21,641 nucleotides of DNA from JAGLSB01 sp023135955 (GCA_030673645.1 DAOVIO010000054.1:1-21641), one strand, 5' to 3'; positions 14,885 through 21,554 are shown, counted from the stretch's first letter. Made by a program: numbers and translations. Notes: generated by a model from the sequence alone, not told the origin.

Positions 14885-15553
14885 ATGAATACCTCGGTTT
14901 ATGAAGTACTCAGGCTTAACAAATCCATTAAGATTAATGCTGATTGGGATAAGCCTGAATGGCAGAAGAGTAAAGCCATACTGATTGAGAATTATATGGG
15001 ATCCAAACCTAAATTCCATCCCGCTGTACAAGCAAAGATGATGTATGATGATGAAAATTTATATGTTATTTTCCAGGTGAAAGACCGCCATGTACGTTGT
15101 ATAACAAAAGATATCAATGGTCCGGTATGGGAAGATTCCTGTGTTGAATTCTTTTTCTCACCAGATACCAGTTTCCCTGAAAAATATTTTAACCTCGAAA
15201 TCAATTGTGGTGGGACAGCCCTGATGCATTATAATGTCATAGCAGGAAAGGATATTACTGAGCTTGAAACTAATGATATTGAAAAGATAGAAATTGCACA
15301 TTCTTTACCTCAGATAATTGATCCTGAGATTACGGAACCGGTAACATGGACAATTGAGTATAGAATACCTCTGGCTTTGCTTGAAAAATATTCACATGTA
15401 ACTTATCCAAAATCCGGGATTAACTGGAAAGCTAACTTTTATAAAATTGCTGAAAATTCATCCAATCCTCATTATCTTACATGGTCTGTTGTGAATAATG
15501 AAATCCCTGACTTTCACCTACCACAATTTTTTGGTCTGCTGAAATTTCAATAA
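14885..15553 (+). CDS. CBM9-like carbohydrate-binding protein without signal peptide
   Basis: A 222-residue protein of the carbohydrate-binding module family 9-like type (the CBM9_2 pattern common in Bacteroidota). It opens with NKSIKINADWDKPEW. It continues with AKMMYDDENLYVIFQVKD, with GPVWEDSCVEFFFSPD at about residues 78-93, then YFNLEINCGGTAL, and ends with the family's PDFHLPQFFGLLKF. No signal peptide or lipobox is visible, so either it is cytoplasmic or the chosen start misses an export signal. The stop of the preceding gene lies three bases upstream, which leaves little room. Most relatives are secreted. Tight coupling to the NagB-like gene suggests it belongs to the same operon and binds the same sugar, but a cytoplasmic CBM9 is odd. 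Confidence 0.75.
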   Translation: MNTSVYEVLRLNKSIKINADWDKPEWQKSKAILIENYMGSKPKFHPAVQAKMMYDDENLYVIFQVKDRHVRCITKDINGPVWEDSCVEFFFSPDTSFPEKYFNLEINCGGTALMHYNVIAGKDITELETNDIEKIEIAHSLPQIIDPEITEPVTWTIEYRIPLALLEKYSHVTYPKSGINWKANFYKIAENSSNPHYLTWSVVNNEIPDFHLPQFFGLLKFQ

Positions 15554-15667
15554 TTCTTATTAAATTGTCGAATAAGATACTTAGACTAGCTTTTTTGAAT
15601 ATAAATGATGGTGAATAAATAAATTATACAAGATGAAATGAACGATGAAGAATGAATTACACCCTCC

Positions 15668-15698
15668 TCCCGATGTACATCGAAACCCCCTAAAGGGT
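15668..15698. repeat. Palindrome plus hairpin, direct repeat copy 1
   Basis: It contains CGATGTACATCG (15671-15682), a perfect 12-base palindrome, followed by ACCCCCTAAAGGGT. The 31 bases match 15946-15976 except at two positions. The core is the same as the 20-base palindrome at 3859-3878. Confidence 0.82.
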
Positions 15699-15776
15699 CT
15701 ACTCTTTAACCCTGGAGGGGTTGAACTTGAATAGCCACGGGTTTTAACCCTTGGTAATATGAATGTCATTAGACCC

Positions 15777-15820
15777 AACCCCAGAGGGGTTGAACAATAA
15801 CTGTTTACTGTTCAACCCCT
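15777..15820. repeat. Nested inverted repeats
   Basis: AACCCC-AGA-GGGGTT (15777-15791) forms one hairpin. Its right arm extended, AGGGGTTGAACA (15785-15796), pairs with TGTTCAACCCCT (15809-15820) across a 12-base loop. The two hairpins are mutually exclusive alternatives. A related arm, GGAGGGGTTGAAC, ends at 15726. Confidence 0.75.
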
Positions 15821-15830
15821 TTGGGGGAGT

Positions 15831-15846
15831 CCCGATAGCTATCGGG
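15831..15846. repeat. Perfect 16-base palindrome, AGCT core
   Basis: CCCGATAGCTATCGGG is self-complementary. It has the same CCCGAT outer arms as the palindrome at 3859-3878 but a different centre, TAGCTA instead of GTACAT. Confidence 0.85.
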
Positions 15847-15895
15847 GAGGAAGGGGTGATAAAAAGGAAATAAAAGTGAATAATGAATATCCCAG

Positions 15896-15911
15896 CCTGA
15901 CGGCAGTCAGG
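15896..15911. repeat. Short hairpin repeat
   Basis: CCTGAC-GGCA-GTCAGG has six-base arms and a four-base loop. Elements of this sequence give the peptide DCRQAG in many spurious Bacteroidota translations (from memory), which marks it as a dispersed repeat. Confidence 0.65.
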
Positions 15912-15945
15912 GATTAACGAATGAAAAAGGATAACACCCCCTCCA

Positions 15946-15976
15946 TCCCGACGTACATCGGAACCCCCTAAAGGGT
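15946..15976. repeat. Palindrome plus hairpin, direct repeat copy 2
   Basis: Second copy of 15668-15698, with CCGACGTACATCGG (15948-15961) in place of the perfect palindrome and the same downstream CCCCCTAAAGGGT. Confidence 0.82.
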
Positions 15977-16024
15977 GGAGGCAAGAGCTTCGAGAGAAGG
16001 TTATCAATATGCGATAAACTAATT

Positions 16025-16044
16025 CCCTCCCTTTTAGGGGAGGG
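16025..16044. repeat. GC-rich hairpin
   Basis: CCCTCCC (16025-16031) pairs with GGGAGGG (16038-16044) across a six-base loop. It is followed by AT-rich DNA but no T-tract. It ends the palindrome array about 110 bases before the kinase gene. Confidence 0.6.
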
Positions 16045-16154
16045 TTAGGGAGGGGTAATGAATGGTGAAAGAGAAGAACTCAAATCTGAAATCAAAAATC
16101 GTGTTCCCTATAGTCAGACAAGGACATTCAAAGAAGGAAGTAAATTACTAACAA

Positions 16155-17357
16155 ATGAATAAAAACAAGATTATTATCTCTGGAACAGGTTGTGCTCTCG
16201 TTGATTATTTGTATACGGGAGTAAAATTTGACAGTCCGAATTTTCAGAAATACAAATCGAAACAAAGCGGTGATGGAGGATTAATAGCAGGAAATTTGGT
16301 TTTTACTGAGGAGTTAGAAGAATTCTCGGGTCTACCCTACCCTACAATTTTAAAGGAACTTTCAGGGAATAAGAACCCTGATGCTTTTAACCTGGGAGGA
16401 CCGGCTTTGGTATCTTTGATAAATGCATCCCAATTACTTGATAAAAATGATTTTGAAGTTTGTTATTATGGAGGGGCAGGAAATGATCAGGCTGCAGACC
16501 TGATATTACAACTGGCAGGTAAAACTCCACTGAGTATTTCTAATTATAAGAAAACAGGCAACAAAACAACACCGTTCACTCATGTATTTTCAGATCCTGG
16601 ATACGATAACAATCAGGGTGAAAGAAGCTTTATAAATAACATCGGTGCTGCCTGGGATTATTCACCTGAACTTTTAGACGATAATTTTTTTAAAGCCAAC
16701 ATTGCATGTTTTGGTGGCACAGCTTTGGTTCCCCAAATTCATGATAATCTTACTGAATTATTGGCAAAGGCAAAAGCAAATAACTGTATTACTGTAGTCA
16801 ATACCGTTTTTGATTTCAGGAATGAAAAAAAGAATCCTGACCAGCCTTGGCCCTTAGGCAACACCCTCAAAAGTTACAAACTTATTGACTTATTAATAAT
16901 GGATTCTGAGGAAGTAAAAAAAATTAGCGGATGCAAAACTATTGAAGAGGCAGCCTTACATTTTGCAGATCATAATCTTTCAGCATTTATTATAACCAAT
17001 GGGGCAAAAGAATTATTTGCATTTTCGAATGGTAGCCTATTTCAAAAAACTGATTTATTCACATTACCAGTATCAAATAAAATTGCAGATGACATAATTA
17101 GTAATCAGGATTTAAAATGTGACACAACTGGTTGTGGGGATAATTTTGCCGGAGGAGCCATTGCTTCCCTTGCCTGGCAGTTAAAGTCTTCTAGAAATGA
17201 CAAGCTGGATTTACTTGATGCAATATCCTGGGCAGTAGCTTCTGGCGGATTTGCATGTTTTTATGTGGGAGGTACTTATTTTGAGGATGCTTCATTTGAA
17301 AAGCTTTCCAAAATAGAAAAGTATAAAAATGATTATTCTAAGCAAATATCAAAATGA
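16155..17357 (+). CDS. PfkB/ribokinase-family carbohydrate kinase
   Basis: A 400-residue cytoplasmic kinase. The second PfkB signature is clear: CDTTGCGDNFAGGA (residues 322-335), with Asp329 as the catalytic base and the GCG anion hole. NLGGPALVSLINAS (about residues 79-92) matches the family's N-terminal GG substrate region. At 400 residues it is longer than typical members of about 310. The extra sequence includes residues 28-70 between the first strand and the GG motif. It phosphorylates a sugar, nucleoside or similar alcohol using ATP. Its stop overlaps the next start by four bases, so the two products are probably made together: kinase first, then a dehydrogenase acting on the phosphorylated sugar. 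The ribosome binding site is AAGGA at about 16135. The substrate cannot be read from sequence. Confidence 0.87.
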   Translation: MNKNKIIISGTGCALVDYLYTGVKFDSPNFQKYKSKQSGDGGLIAGNLVFTEELEEFSGLPYPTILKELSGNKNPDAFNLGGPALVSLINASQLLDKNDFEVCYYGGAGNDQAADLILQLAGKTPLSISNYKKTGNKTTPFTHVFSDPGYDNNQGERSFINNIGAAWDYSPELLDDNFFKANIACFGGTALVPQIHDNLTELLAKAKANNCITVVNTVFDFRNEKKNPDQPWPLGNTLKSYKLIDLLIMDSEEVKKISGCKTIEEAALHFADHNLSAFIITNGAKELFAFSNGSLFQKTDLFTLPVSNKIADDIISNQDLKCDTTGCGDNFAGGAIASLAWQLKSSRNDKLDLLDAISWAVASGGFACFYVGGTYFEDASFEKLSKIEKYKNDYSKQISK

Positions 17358-18571
17358 CGAGCGGCAACAATAATAAAAAATTAATCTTGTTTGGAGCAGG
17401 TAAAATTGGCCGGTCTTTTATTGGTCAGTTATTCAGCCGTGGGAATTATGAAGTAGTCTTTGTAGATATTAGTAAAGACATAATCAATGAGCTAAATAAA
17501 AGAAAGAACTACAATGTGGTAATTAAATCAGAGGATGAAGAATTACTGAATATTAATAATGTTCGTGGTATTTGGGCAGGTGATGAGACAAAAATAGTTG
17601 ACGAAATTGCCGATGCAAGTATTGCCGCAGTTTCGGTTGGCCTGAACGGATTAAGATCTGTAATACCGATAATCGCAAAAGGATTGTTGGAACGCTATAA
17701 TAAATCGACAAACAACCCTCTGGACATTATCATTGCAGAGAATCTGCGGAATGCGGCAGAATATTTAGAAGATGAATTGAAAAAACAATTACCAGAATGG
17801 TATCCGATTGAAAATATGGTGGGCCTGATTGAAACCAGCATTGGAAAAATGGTTCCAATTATGCTCAAAAAAGATATGGAAGAAGATGTATTGCAGGTAT
17901 TTGCTGAACCGTACAATACATTAATCCTTGATGCAAATGGTTTTAAAAATCCTATTCCCAAAATTGATGGTTTGGCACCAAAGGAAAACATGAAAGCATG
18001 GGTTGACCGGAAATTGTTTATTCATAATTTAGGTCATGTGTGTGCGGCTTATTATGGAGCATCCCGATACCCGGATTTAAAATATATTCATGAAGTTCTG
18101 GCTCATGAAGAAATATATAGATTTACCCGTGAGGCCATGCTTCAATCTTCGCATATCCTTGAGAAACTTTATCCATCTGTTTTTATTGATGGAGAACTTA
18201 TAGATCATATTGATGACCTATTGTCAAGGTTTTGTAATAAAGCCTTAGGCGACACTATTTTTAGGGTTGGCTGTGACTTAAATCGAAAACTTAGCTCCAA
18301 CGACAGGTTGTTTGCTCCCTTTCATGCAGGAATAAAGCTAAATCTTCCGGTAGATAGAATAATTAATGGGATAATTTTTGGTACATCTTTCAATGCGAAA
18401 GATGAGAGCGGAAACTTTTTTGAAGATGATATTAAATTTATTCGAAGAATTAAAAATAATGGCTTAAAAAAGGTACTAAAAGAAGTTGGTGCTTTAGATG
18501 AAAATGAGATTCAGGTGATTTTTAATCAACTTGAGAAAAACGGGAAATCAATTAATTTAATTGGAAAATAG
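17354..18571 (+). CDS. Mannitol-1-phosphate 5-dehydrogenase-family polyol/sugar-phosphate dehydrogenase
   Basis: A 405-residue member of the polyol-specific long-chain dehydrogenase family. The N-terminal NAD site is LILFGAGKIGRSFIGQL (residues 10-26), closely resembling MtlD. The catalytic signature KxxxxNxxH is present as DRKLFIHNLGH, with Lys220, Asn225 and His228. Substrate-binding text, RLFAPFHAGIKLNLPVDRII, follows near residue 316. MtlD enzymes interconvert mannitol 1-phosphate and fructose 6-phosphate, while relatives act on hexuronates or arabitol. The ATGA overlap with the PfkB-type kinase gene indicates translational coupling. The pair may phosphorylate and then oxidise or reduce one substrate. 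It is the last plus-strand gene, and a palindrome array follows 26 bases after its stop. Confidence 0.82.
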   Translation: MTSGNNNKKLILFGAGKIGRSFIGQLFSRGNYEVVFVDISKDIINELNKRKNYNVVIKSEDEELLNINNVRGIWAGDETKIVDEIADASIAAVSVGLNGLRSVIPIIAKGLLERYNKSTNNPLDIIIAENLRNAAEYLEDELKKQLPEWYPIENMVGLIETSIGKMVPIMLKKDMEEDVLQVFAEPYNTLILDANGFKNPIPKIDGLAPKENMKAWVDRKLFIHNLGHVCAAYYGASRYPDLKYIHEVLAHEEIYRFTREAMLQSSHILEKLYPSVFIDGELIDHIDDLLSRFCNKALGDTIFRVGCDLNRKLSSNDRLFAPFHAGIKLNLPVDRIINGIIFGTSFNAKDESGNFFEDDIKFIRRIKNNGLKKVLKEVGALDENEIQVIFNQLEKNGKSINLIGK

Positions 18572-18596
18572 CTTTGTTAATTTTCGGCGTGATTCC

Positions 18597-18611
18597 TGTC
18601 CCGAAGGGACA
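18597..18611. repeat. Hairpin TGTCCC-GAA-GGGACA
   Basis: Six-base arms with a GAA loop. It opens the second palindrome array and stands where the GTCCCG palindrome stands at 3859. The right arm plus flank (18604-18630) aligns with 3872-3898 at 22 of 27 bases. Confidence 0.7.
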
Positions 18612-18620
18612 GCTTAATTC

Positions 18621-18642
18621 AGCCCAAGGCAACGCCTTGGGT
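18621..18642. repeat. CCCAAGGC hairpin
   Basis: CCCAAGGC (18623-18630), loop AAC, GCCTTGGG (18634-18641). The same stem occurs at 3891-3909 and 18755-18773. Confidence 0.82.
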
Positions 18643-18667
18643 AAATAGACGATATTTATATTTTTTC

Positions 18668-18731
18668 GCCCTGAAAGGGCAAATTAATAAATTCACAATT
18701 ATATGAACAGATTAAATTGCCCTTTCAGGGC
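18668..18731. repeat. Inverted pair of GCCCTGAAAGGGC hairpins
   Basis: GCCCTGAAAGGGC (18668-18680) and its reverse complement GCCCTTTCAGGGC (18719-18731) face each other across 38 AT-rich bases. Each can also fold alone, with five-base arms and a three-base loop. Confidence 0.82.
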
Positions 18732-18754
18732 GCGGGTTTGGGGTGGTTTATACA

Positions 18755-18799
18755 CCCAAGGCCTTGCCTTGGGCTAAATTTAGTTGGGCTTTCAGCCCG
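18755..18799. repeat. Composite two-hairpin repeat, copy B
   Basis: CCCAAGGC-CTT-GCCTTGGG (18755-18773), an AT-rich linker, then GGGCT-TTC-AGCCC (18786-18798). It differs from 3891-3935 at three of 45 bases. It ends 12 bases before the stop codon of the minus-strand SnoaL-like gene, so it lies between convergent genes. Confidence 0.8.
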
Positions 18800-18810
18800 A
18801 ATATCCCTAA

Positions 18811-19170
18811 TCACTCATTCGTTATCTGCAAATTCTGCTGCTTCAGAAAAGATTGTTTATCCCAGTATCCACGTTGCATTTTTATTTTTCCATCAATGAT
18901 TTGATAAATATCGCATCCTCTTAATCCATAAGGATCGCTCCATTCTAAAGTTACCCATTCACCATTTTCAAAAATATTCTCCACGATACAAAACAAATCA
19001 GCTGAAGCAAATTCTTCTTTATACATTTCCTTAATGGATTCTTTTCCAACTACAGGATCATTTACTACCTGATCATTTATTGCATCATCATGGTAGAGTT
19101 CTGCCAATCCAGGCGCATCATTTTTATTAAATAATTCAACTAATCTTGTAATAGTTTCTTTTGGGCTCAT
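18811..19170 (-). CDS. SnoaL/NTF2-like small protein
   Basis: A 119-residue cytoplasmic protein of the NTF2-like alpha+beta cone fold. It begins SPKETITRLVELFNKNDAPG and continues LAELYHDDAINDQV, the usual helix and first pocket region. It closes with GCDIYQIIDGKIKMQRGYWD, the family's paired strands. Family members are polyketide cyclases, ketosteroid isomerases or simply small-molecule binders, and function cannot be assigned. The gene looks intact and lies ten bases downstream of a decayed PIG-L gene on the same strand. The composite repeat copy B sits just past its 3' end. Confidence 0.78.
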   Translation of the reverse strand: MSPKETITRLVELFNKNDAPGLAELYHDDAINDQVVNDPVVGKESIKEMYKEEFASADLFCIVENIFENGEWVTLEWSDPYGLRGCDIYQIIDGKIKMQRGYWDKQSFLKQQNLQITNE

Positions 19171-19180
19171 AAATTTATTC

Positions 19181-19420
19181 TTATACTCTTCTTTTAATAG
19201 ATTTTTGTATTATCAATAACAGTAATAGTATACCCTGGTAACCTTCAGCAATATATTTGGCAAAAGTTCCGCCAGCCATCTGTTCAACATCATCAGTATA
19301 AGATCCAAATACCATAATACATTTCCGTGGCTTGGCCTGGCCATCTGCTATAATGCTTAATGGCATGATTAATATAAACAGGAACATTCGTAAGGAAAAA
19401 AAATTGTTCCTTGAAATCAT
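19181..19420 (-). pseudogene. Remnant of an exported PIG-L/LmbE-family deacetylase
   Basis: The first 60 or so residues look like a secreted PIG-L protein: a hydrophobic signal (MFLFILIMPLSIIADGQA), then KCIMVFGSYTDDVEQMAGGT followed by FAKYIAEGYQG. The normal metal motif AHxDDxE has become SYTDDVE, so the histidine ligand is lost. After GYQG the frame runs into unrelated LLLLLIIQKSIKRRV. In another frame the DNA reads YTITVIDNTKIY before a stop (19194-19196), and its start resembles the family's continuation Y-x-V-x-x-N-N-T. This indicates a frameshift followed by loss of the remaining two thirds of the gene. It lies 18 bases downstream of the cytochrome gene and was probably once in operon with it. 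Confidence 0.72.
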
Positions 19421-19438
19421 ACTAATGGCTCTCCTAAT

Positions 19439-20275
19439 CTATTTTGCTTTCATTAGTTTATAATGTGAATCGGAAAAGATTTTATGTCCGATCGATTCAG
19501 TGTGGCATGAGGTGCAACTCATCTTGCCGCCGGTATTACTCAACTTACCTGTCTGACCGTGACAAGTCATACATTCTCTTACAGTTTCGTTATCGTGACC
19601 ATTTGTTATATAAGTATTATTGAAATACTCATTTAGAACAACAGTGACCTGAGATGCTACATCACTAGTCAAGCGGCGACATCTTTCTTTACGTTCTTCG
19701 CTATTTACTTTATAACCGGTTGCCTTAACCCAGCTTGTGTTGGATATATGACATATTGGTGAACTGGCAATTGATCCGGGAGGTGTAAAGTCAAAAACGG
19801 CCTCTTGAGGTGTGAATACAGGAAGTCTGGTTTTTTCATACCATCGGAATAAGCCGGTGATTAAACTATCCTGTACACTTTTCTCGGTTACAAACAAACC
19901 TATGAGTGCTGCTGCTCCGTTAAGAGCACCGCATGTTGTACCAAAACCACCAATACCACCATGACCATATTTCATCATATGGAAAGGATATGATGCATAA
20001 GGCTCGCCAAATTTATCGGCTAATTGAGATACCAAACTTTTAAAAACAGCATACATACAACTTCCATCTTTATAATGTATGTATGCAAATTTAGCCGTTT
20101 CAGCAGGGTCTAAAGGATCATACATCCATTTGAATTTTTCATTATTGTATTCCAGTTTTTTGGGATCTTCCATAGCCTGGTATTTTGGTTTGAATGCATT
20201 TGTAAGTGTCAATATGCCAGCTCCACTTCCAACTACAACACCAGCAGCTATTTTCATTGCTTTACGTCTGTTCAT
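19439..20275 (-). CDS. C_GCAxxG_C_C-family diheme cytochrome (split-Soret-like), Tat-type signal
   Basis: A 278-residue protein. MNRRKAMKIAAGVVVGSGAG has twin arginines and a hydrophobic stretch, so it is probably Tat-exported. The middle contains the C_GCAxxG_C_C pattern: Cys73 (DGSCMYAVF), Cys115 in TTCGALNGAAALIG, Cys175 (SSPICH) and Cys199. The C-terminus has two c-type heme motifs, CMTCH (Cys235, Cys238, His239) and CTSCH (Cys254, Cys257, His258). This combination resembles the split-Soret cytochromes c described from Desulfovibrio. It should be a periplasmic electron-transfer or redox protein, which suggests respiratory or redox metabolism in an anaerobe. It is the only clearly intact redox gene here and lies between two pseudogenes. 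Partner and substrate are unknown. Confidence 0.83.
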   Translation of the reverse strand: MNRRKAMKIAAGVVVGSGAGILTLTNAFKPKYQAMEDPKKLEYNNEKFKWMYDPLDPAETAKFAYIHYKDGSCMYAVFKSLVSQLADKFGEPYASYPFHMMKYGHGGIGGFGTTCGALNGAAALIGLFVTEKSVQDSLITGLFRWYEKTRLPVFTPQEAVFDFTPPGSIASSPICHISNTSWVKATGYKVNSEERKERCRRLTSDVASQVTVVLNEYFNNTYITNGHDNETVRECMTCHGQTGKLSNTGGKMSCTSCHTESIGHKIFSDSHYKLMKAK

Positions 20276-20367
20276 TTTTTTGAATATTTAAATTATCTAT
20301 TGTTATGAGCCCTTGTATGGCAAGGATTTCCTTTTGTCCAGTCCCAAATATATGGAATTATAAACTA

Positions 20368-20648
20368 TTATCTGCTAATAGAGTTTAATGATATTTCTCT
20401 TTGTTTCATGGCAGTATCAATAAAAGCCAATATGTTTTCAAGTGGAGTGTCGCCCTCAACTGAATGTGATGGAGAAAAAATATAACTACCCTCTTTGCCT
20501 AATTCTAATAGCATTTCCGATTCGCGAATTACATCCTGCAACTCTTCTGCAACATCTCAAATGGCTCCTTGGTAAATTTGAAATTCCAGGGCACATAAGG
20601 TGGCTTTTTGCCATCTAGAACCAATTTTATTACCTCTCTTTTTGTCAT
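20368..20648 (-). pseudogene. Uroporphyrinogen decarboxylase (URO-D)-family gene with internal deletion
   Basis: Reading the minus strand from ATG at 20648 gives MTKREVIKLVLDGKKPPYVP, then WNFKFTKEPFEM, the typical N-terminus of URO-D-like proteins. The frame then meets a stop at 20529-20531. In a second frame from about 20556 the DNA reads DVAEELQDVIRESE, then GSYIFSPSHSVEGDTPLENI, then LAFIDTAMK, ending at a stop (20368-20370). This is the family's C-terminal text. So the two ends of a gene of about 340 codons are joined out of frame, with most of the middle missing. The remaining intergenic DNA, 20276-20367 and 20649-20765, shows nothing I can assign. Confidence 0.75.
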
Positions 20649-20765
20649 CTTTAATTCAATATAAAATGTTACTTATCCCAGATTTTCTATATTCATTTAA
20701 TTTTGCCTTAGATTGGCAATATGGCATGAAGCGGATTGCGAGTGGGTCAATAAAATCCAGAGAGT

Positions 20766-21554
20766 TTATTTCTTGATTTGTTCTCCAGGCCTAAAAATTC
20801 CTTGATTTCCATCCCACATTAACTCGATACAATCGCCTTTTCTTTCCAGAGAATCATCATCTTCCTGAATTAAATTAATATCGTTGCTATAGCACATTAA
20901 AATATTTTTGCCGGTCTGTGGAAGGTTAATTGAAATAGGATAATAATCGTCTATTTCATGACCTATTAGAATTTCAGGTAATTTAATAAAGTTTTCAATT
21001 ATGTCGCTGGGGTTTACTTTTTCAAATAGATATTTTGAATCTTCGGAACTAGATTTAACGATTTTGTAAAACCAAATATTATCATTGCATGCCGGGCCAC
21101 AGCCTCTTGAAACATTTGCAAATAATTTATTTCCAGTACCATTAGTTAAATTCCAATAAGTAAAATAATTTAGACTTTCTGTCTGTTCAGTTACCAGGTA
21201 TCCATTTTTGGAATCCAATATTAAGATTCTTGATTGTATGGTATGATTATGTTTTAGTTTATCATAATTTGGGTCATTCTTATATTCCAATAAAGAAAGC
21301 AGATTATTATAAATGCTATTCTTATCATTAAATACTTCTCTATATTTAACAAAAAAATATTCAATCCCCGATAAATTCTCAATTAGAGAATCCATAAGTG
21401 TCTCATCTTCTATTTCTTTATCCACTACAGCTTGTTCCGATTCCGAAGTGACTTTTTCATTCTTTTCTGTTTTTCCATTATTACAACCCACAAATAATAA
21501 TAAGATTAATGAGGTTGTAAAAGATAATTTAGAAAGGTGTTTATTAGTTTTCAT
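20766..21554 (-). CDS. Hypothetical lipoprotein
   Basis: A 262-residue protein I do not recognise. The N-terminus has a lipoprotein signal: a hydrophobic stretch TTSLILLLFVGC, with Cys24 as the likely lipidated residue. It is followed by a Lys/Glu/Ser-rich linker (about residues 25-50) lacking clear structure. The rest is mixed alpha/beta and rich in Asn, Asp and Ile. Cys151 and Cys155 (SRGCGPACND) and two more cysteines near the end (LMCYS, GDCIELM) could form disulfides. It should sit on the periplasmic or outer face. It is upstream of the URO-D remnant on the same strand, with no functional link evident. Bases 21555-21641 are AT-rich and hold its upstream region. Confidence 0.7.
   Translation of the reverse strand: MKTNKHLSKLSFTTSLILLLFVGCNNGKTEKNEKVTSESEQAVVDKEIEDETLMDSLIENLSGIEYFFVKYREVFNDKNSIYNNLLSLLEYKNDPNYDKLKHNHTIQSRILILDSKNGYLVTEQTESLNYFTYWNLTNGTGNKLFANVSRGCGPACNDNIWFYKIVKSSSEDSKYLFEKVNPSDIIENFIKLPEILIGHEIDDYYPISINLPQTGKNILMCYSNDINLIQEDDDSLERKGDCIELMWDGNQGIFRPGEQIKK

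Larger units (their letters stand above)
15554..16154. other. Non-coding palindrome array between operons
   Basis: This 601-base stretch holds no convincing gene. It contains at least six palindromic or hairpin elements (listed separately) from 15668 to 16044. These are linked by AT-rich text with recurring words such as AATGAATGGTGAA. The reading frames here (15581-15778 and 15744-16007, minus strand) are translations of the repeats. Hairpins near 15668-15846 may terminate the upstream operon, but none has a clean T-tract. Confidence 0.75.

Noticed and set aside
15581..16007. Minus-strand reading frames of 65 and 87 codons
   Set aside because: They translate the palindromic repeats (peptides such as DCRQAG and PLGGSDVRRDG typical of repeat-derived spurious frames) and have no protein-like features.
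15660..16050. Possible CRISPR array
   Set aside because: Repeats are of several unrelated types, are not evenly spaced, and no cas genes are present.
17354..18571. Assignment as mtlD proper
   Set aside because: Motifs fit the family, but no PTS mannitol genes are present and a kinase is coupled to it, so the specific substrate and gene name are not justified.
18717..18899. 60-codon plus-strand frame
   Set aside because: It begins inside the hairpin array and runs antisense into the SnoaL-like gene, so it is an artefact of the repeats.
20297..20367. Short minus-strand text reading IPYIWDWTKGNPCHTRAHNN
   Set aside because: It looks protein-like but is only about 23 codons after a stop. I could not tie it to a family, so it is not called as a remnant.
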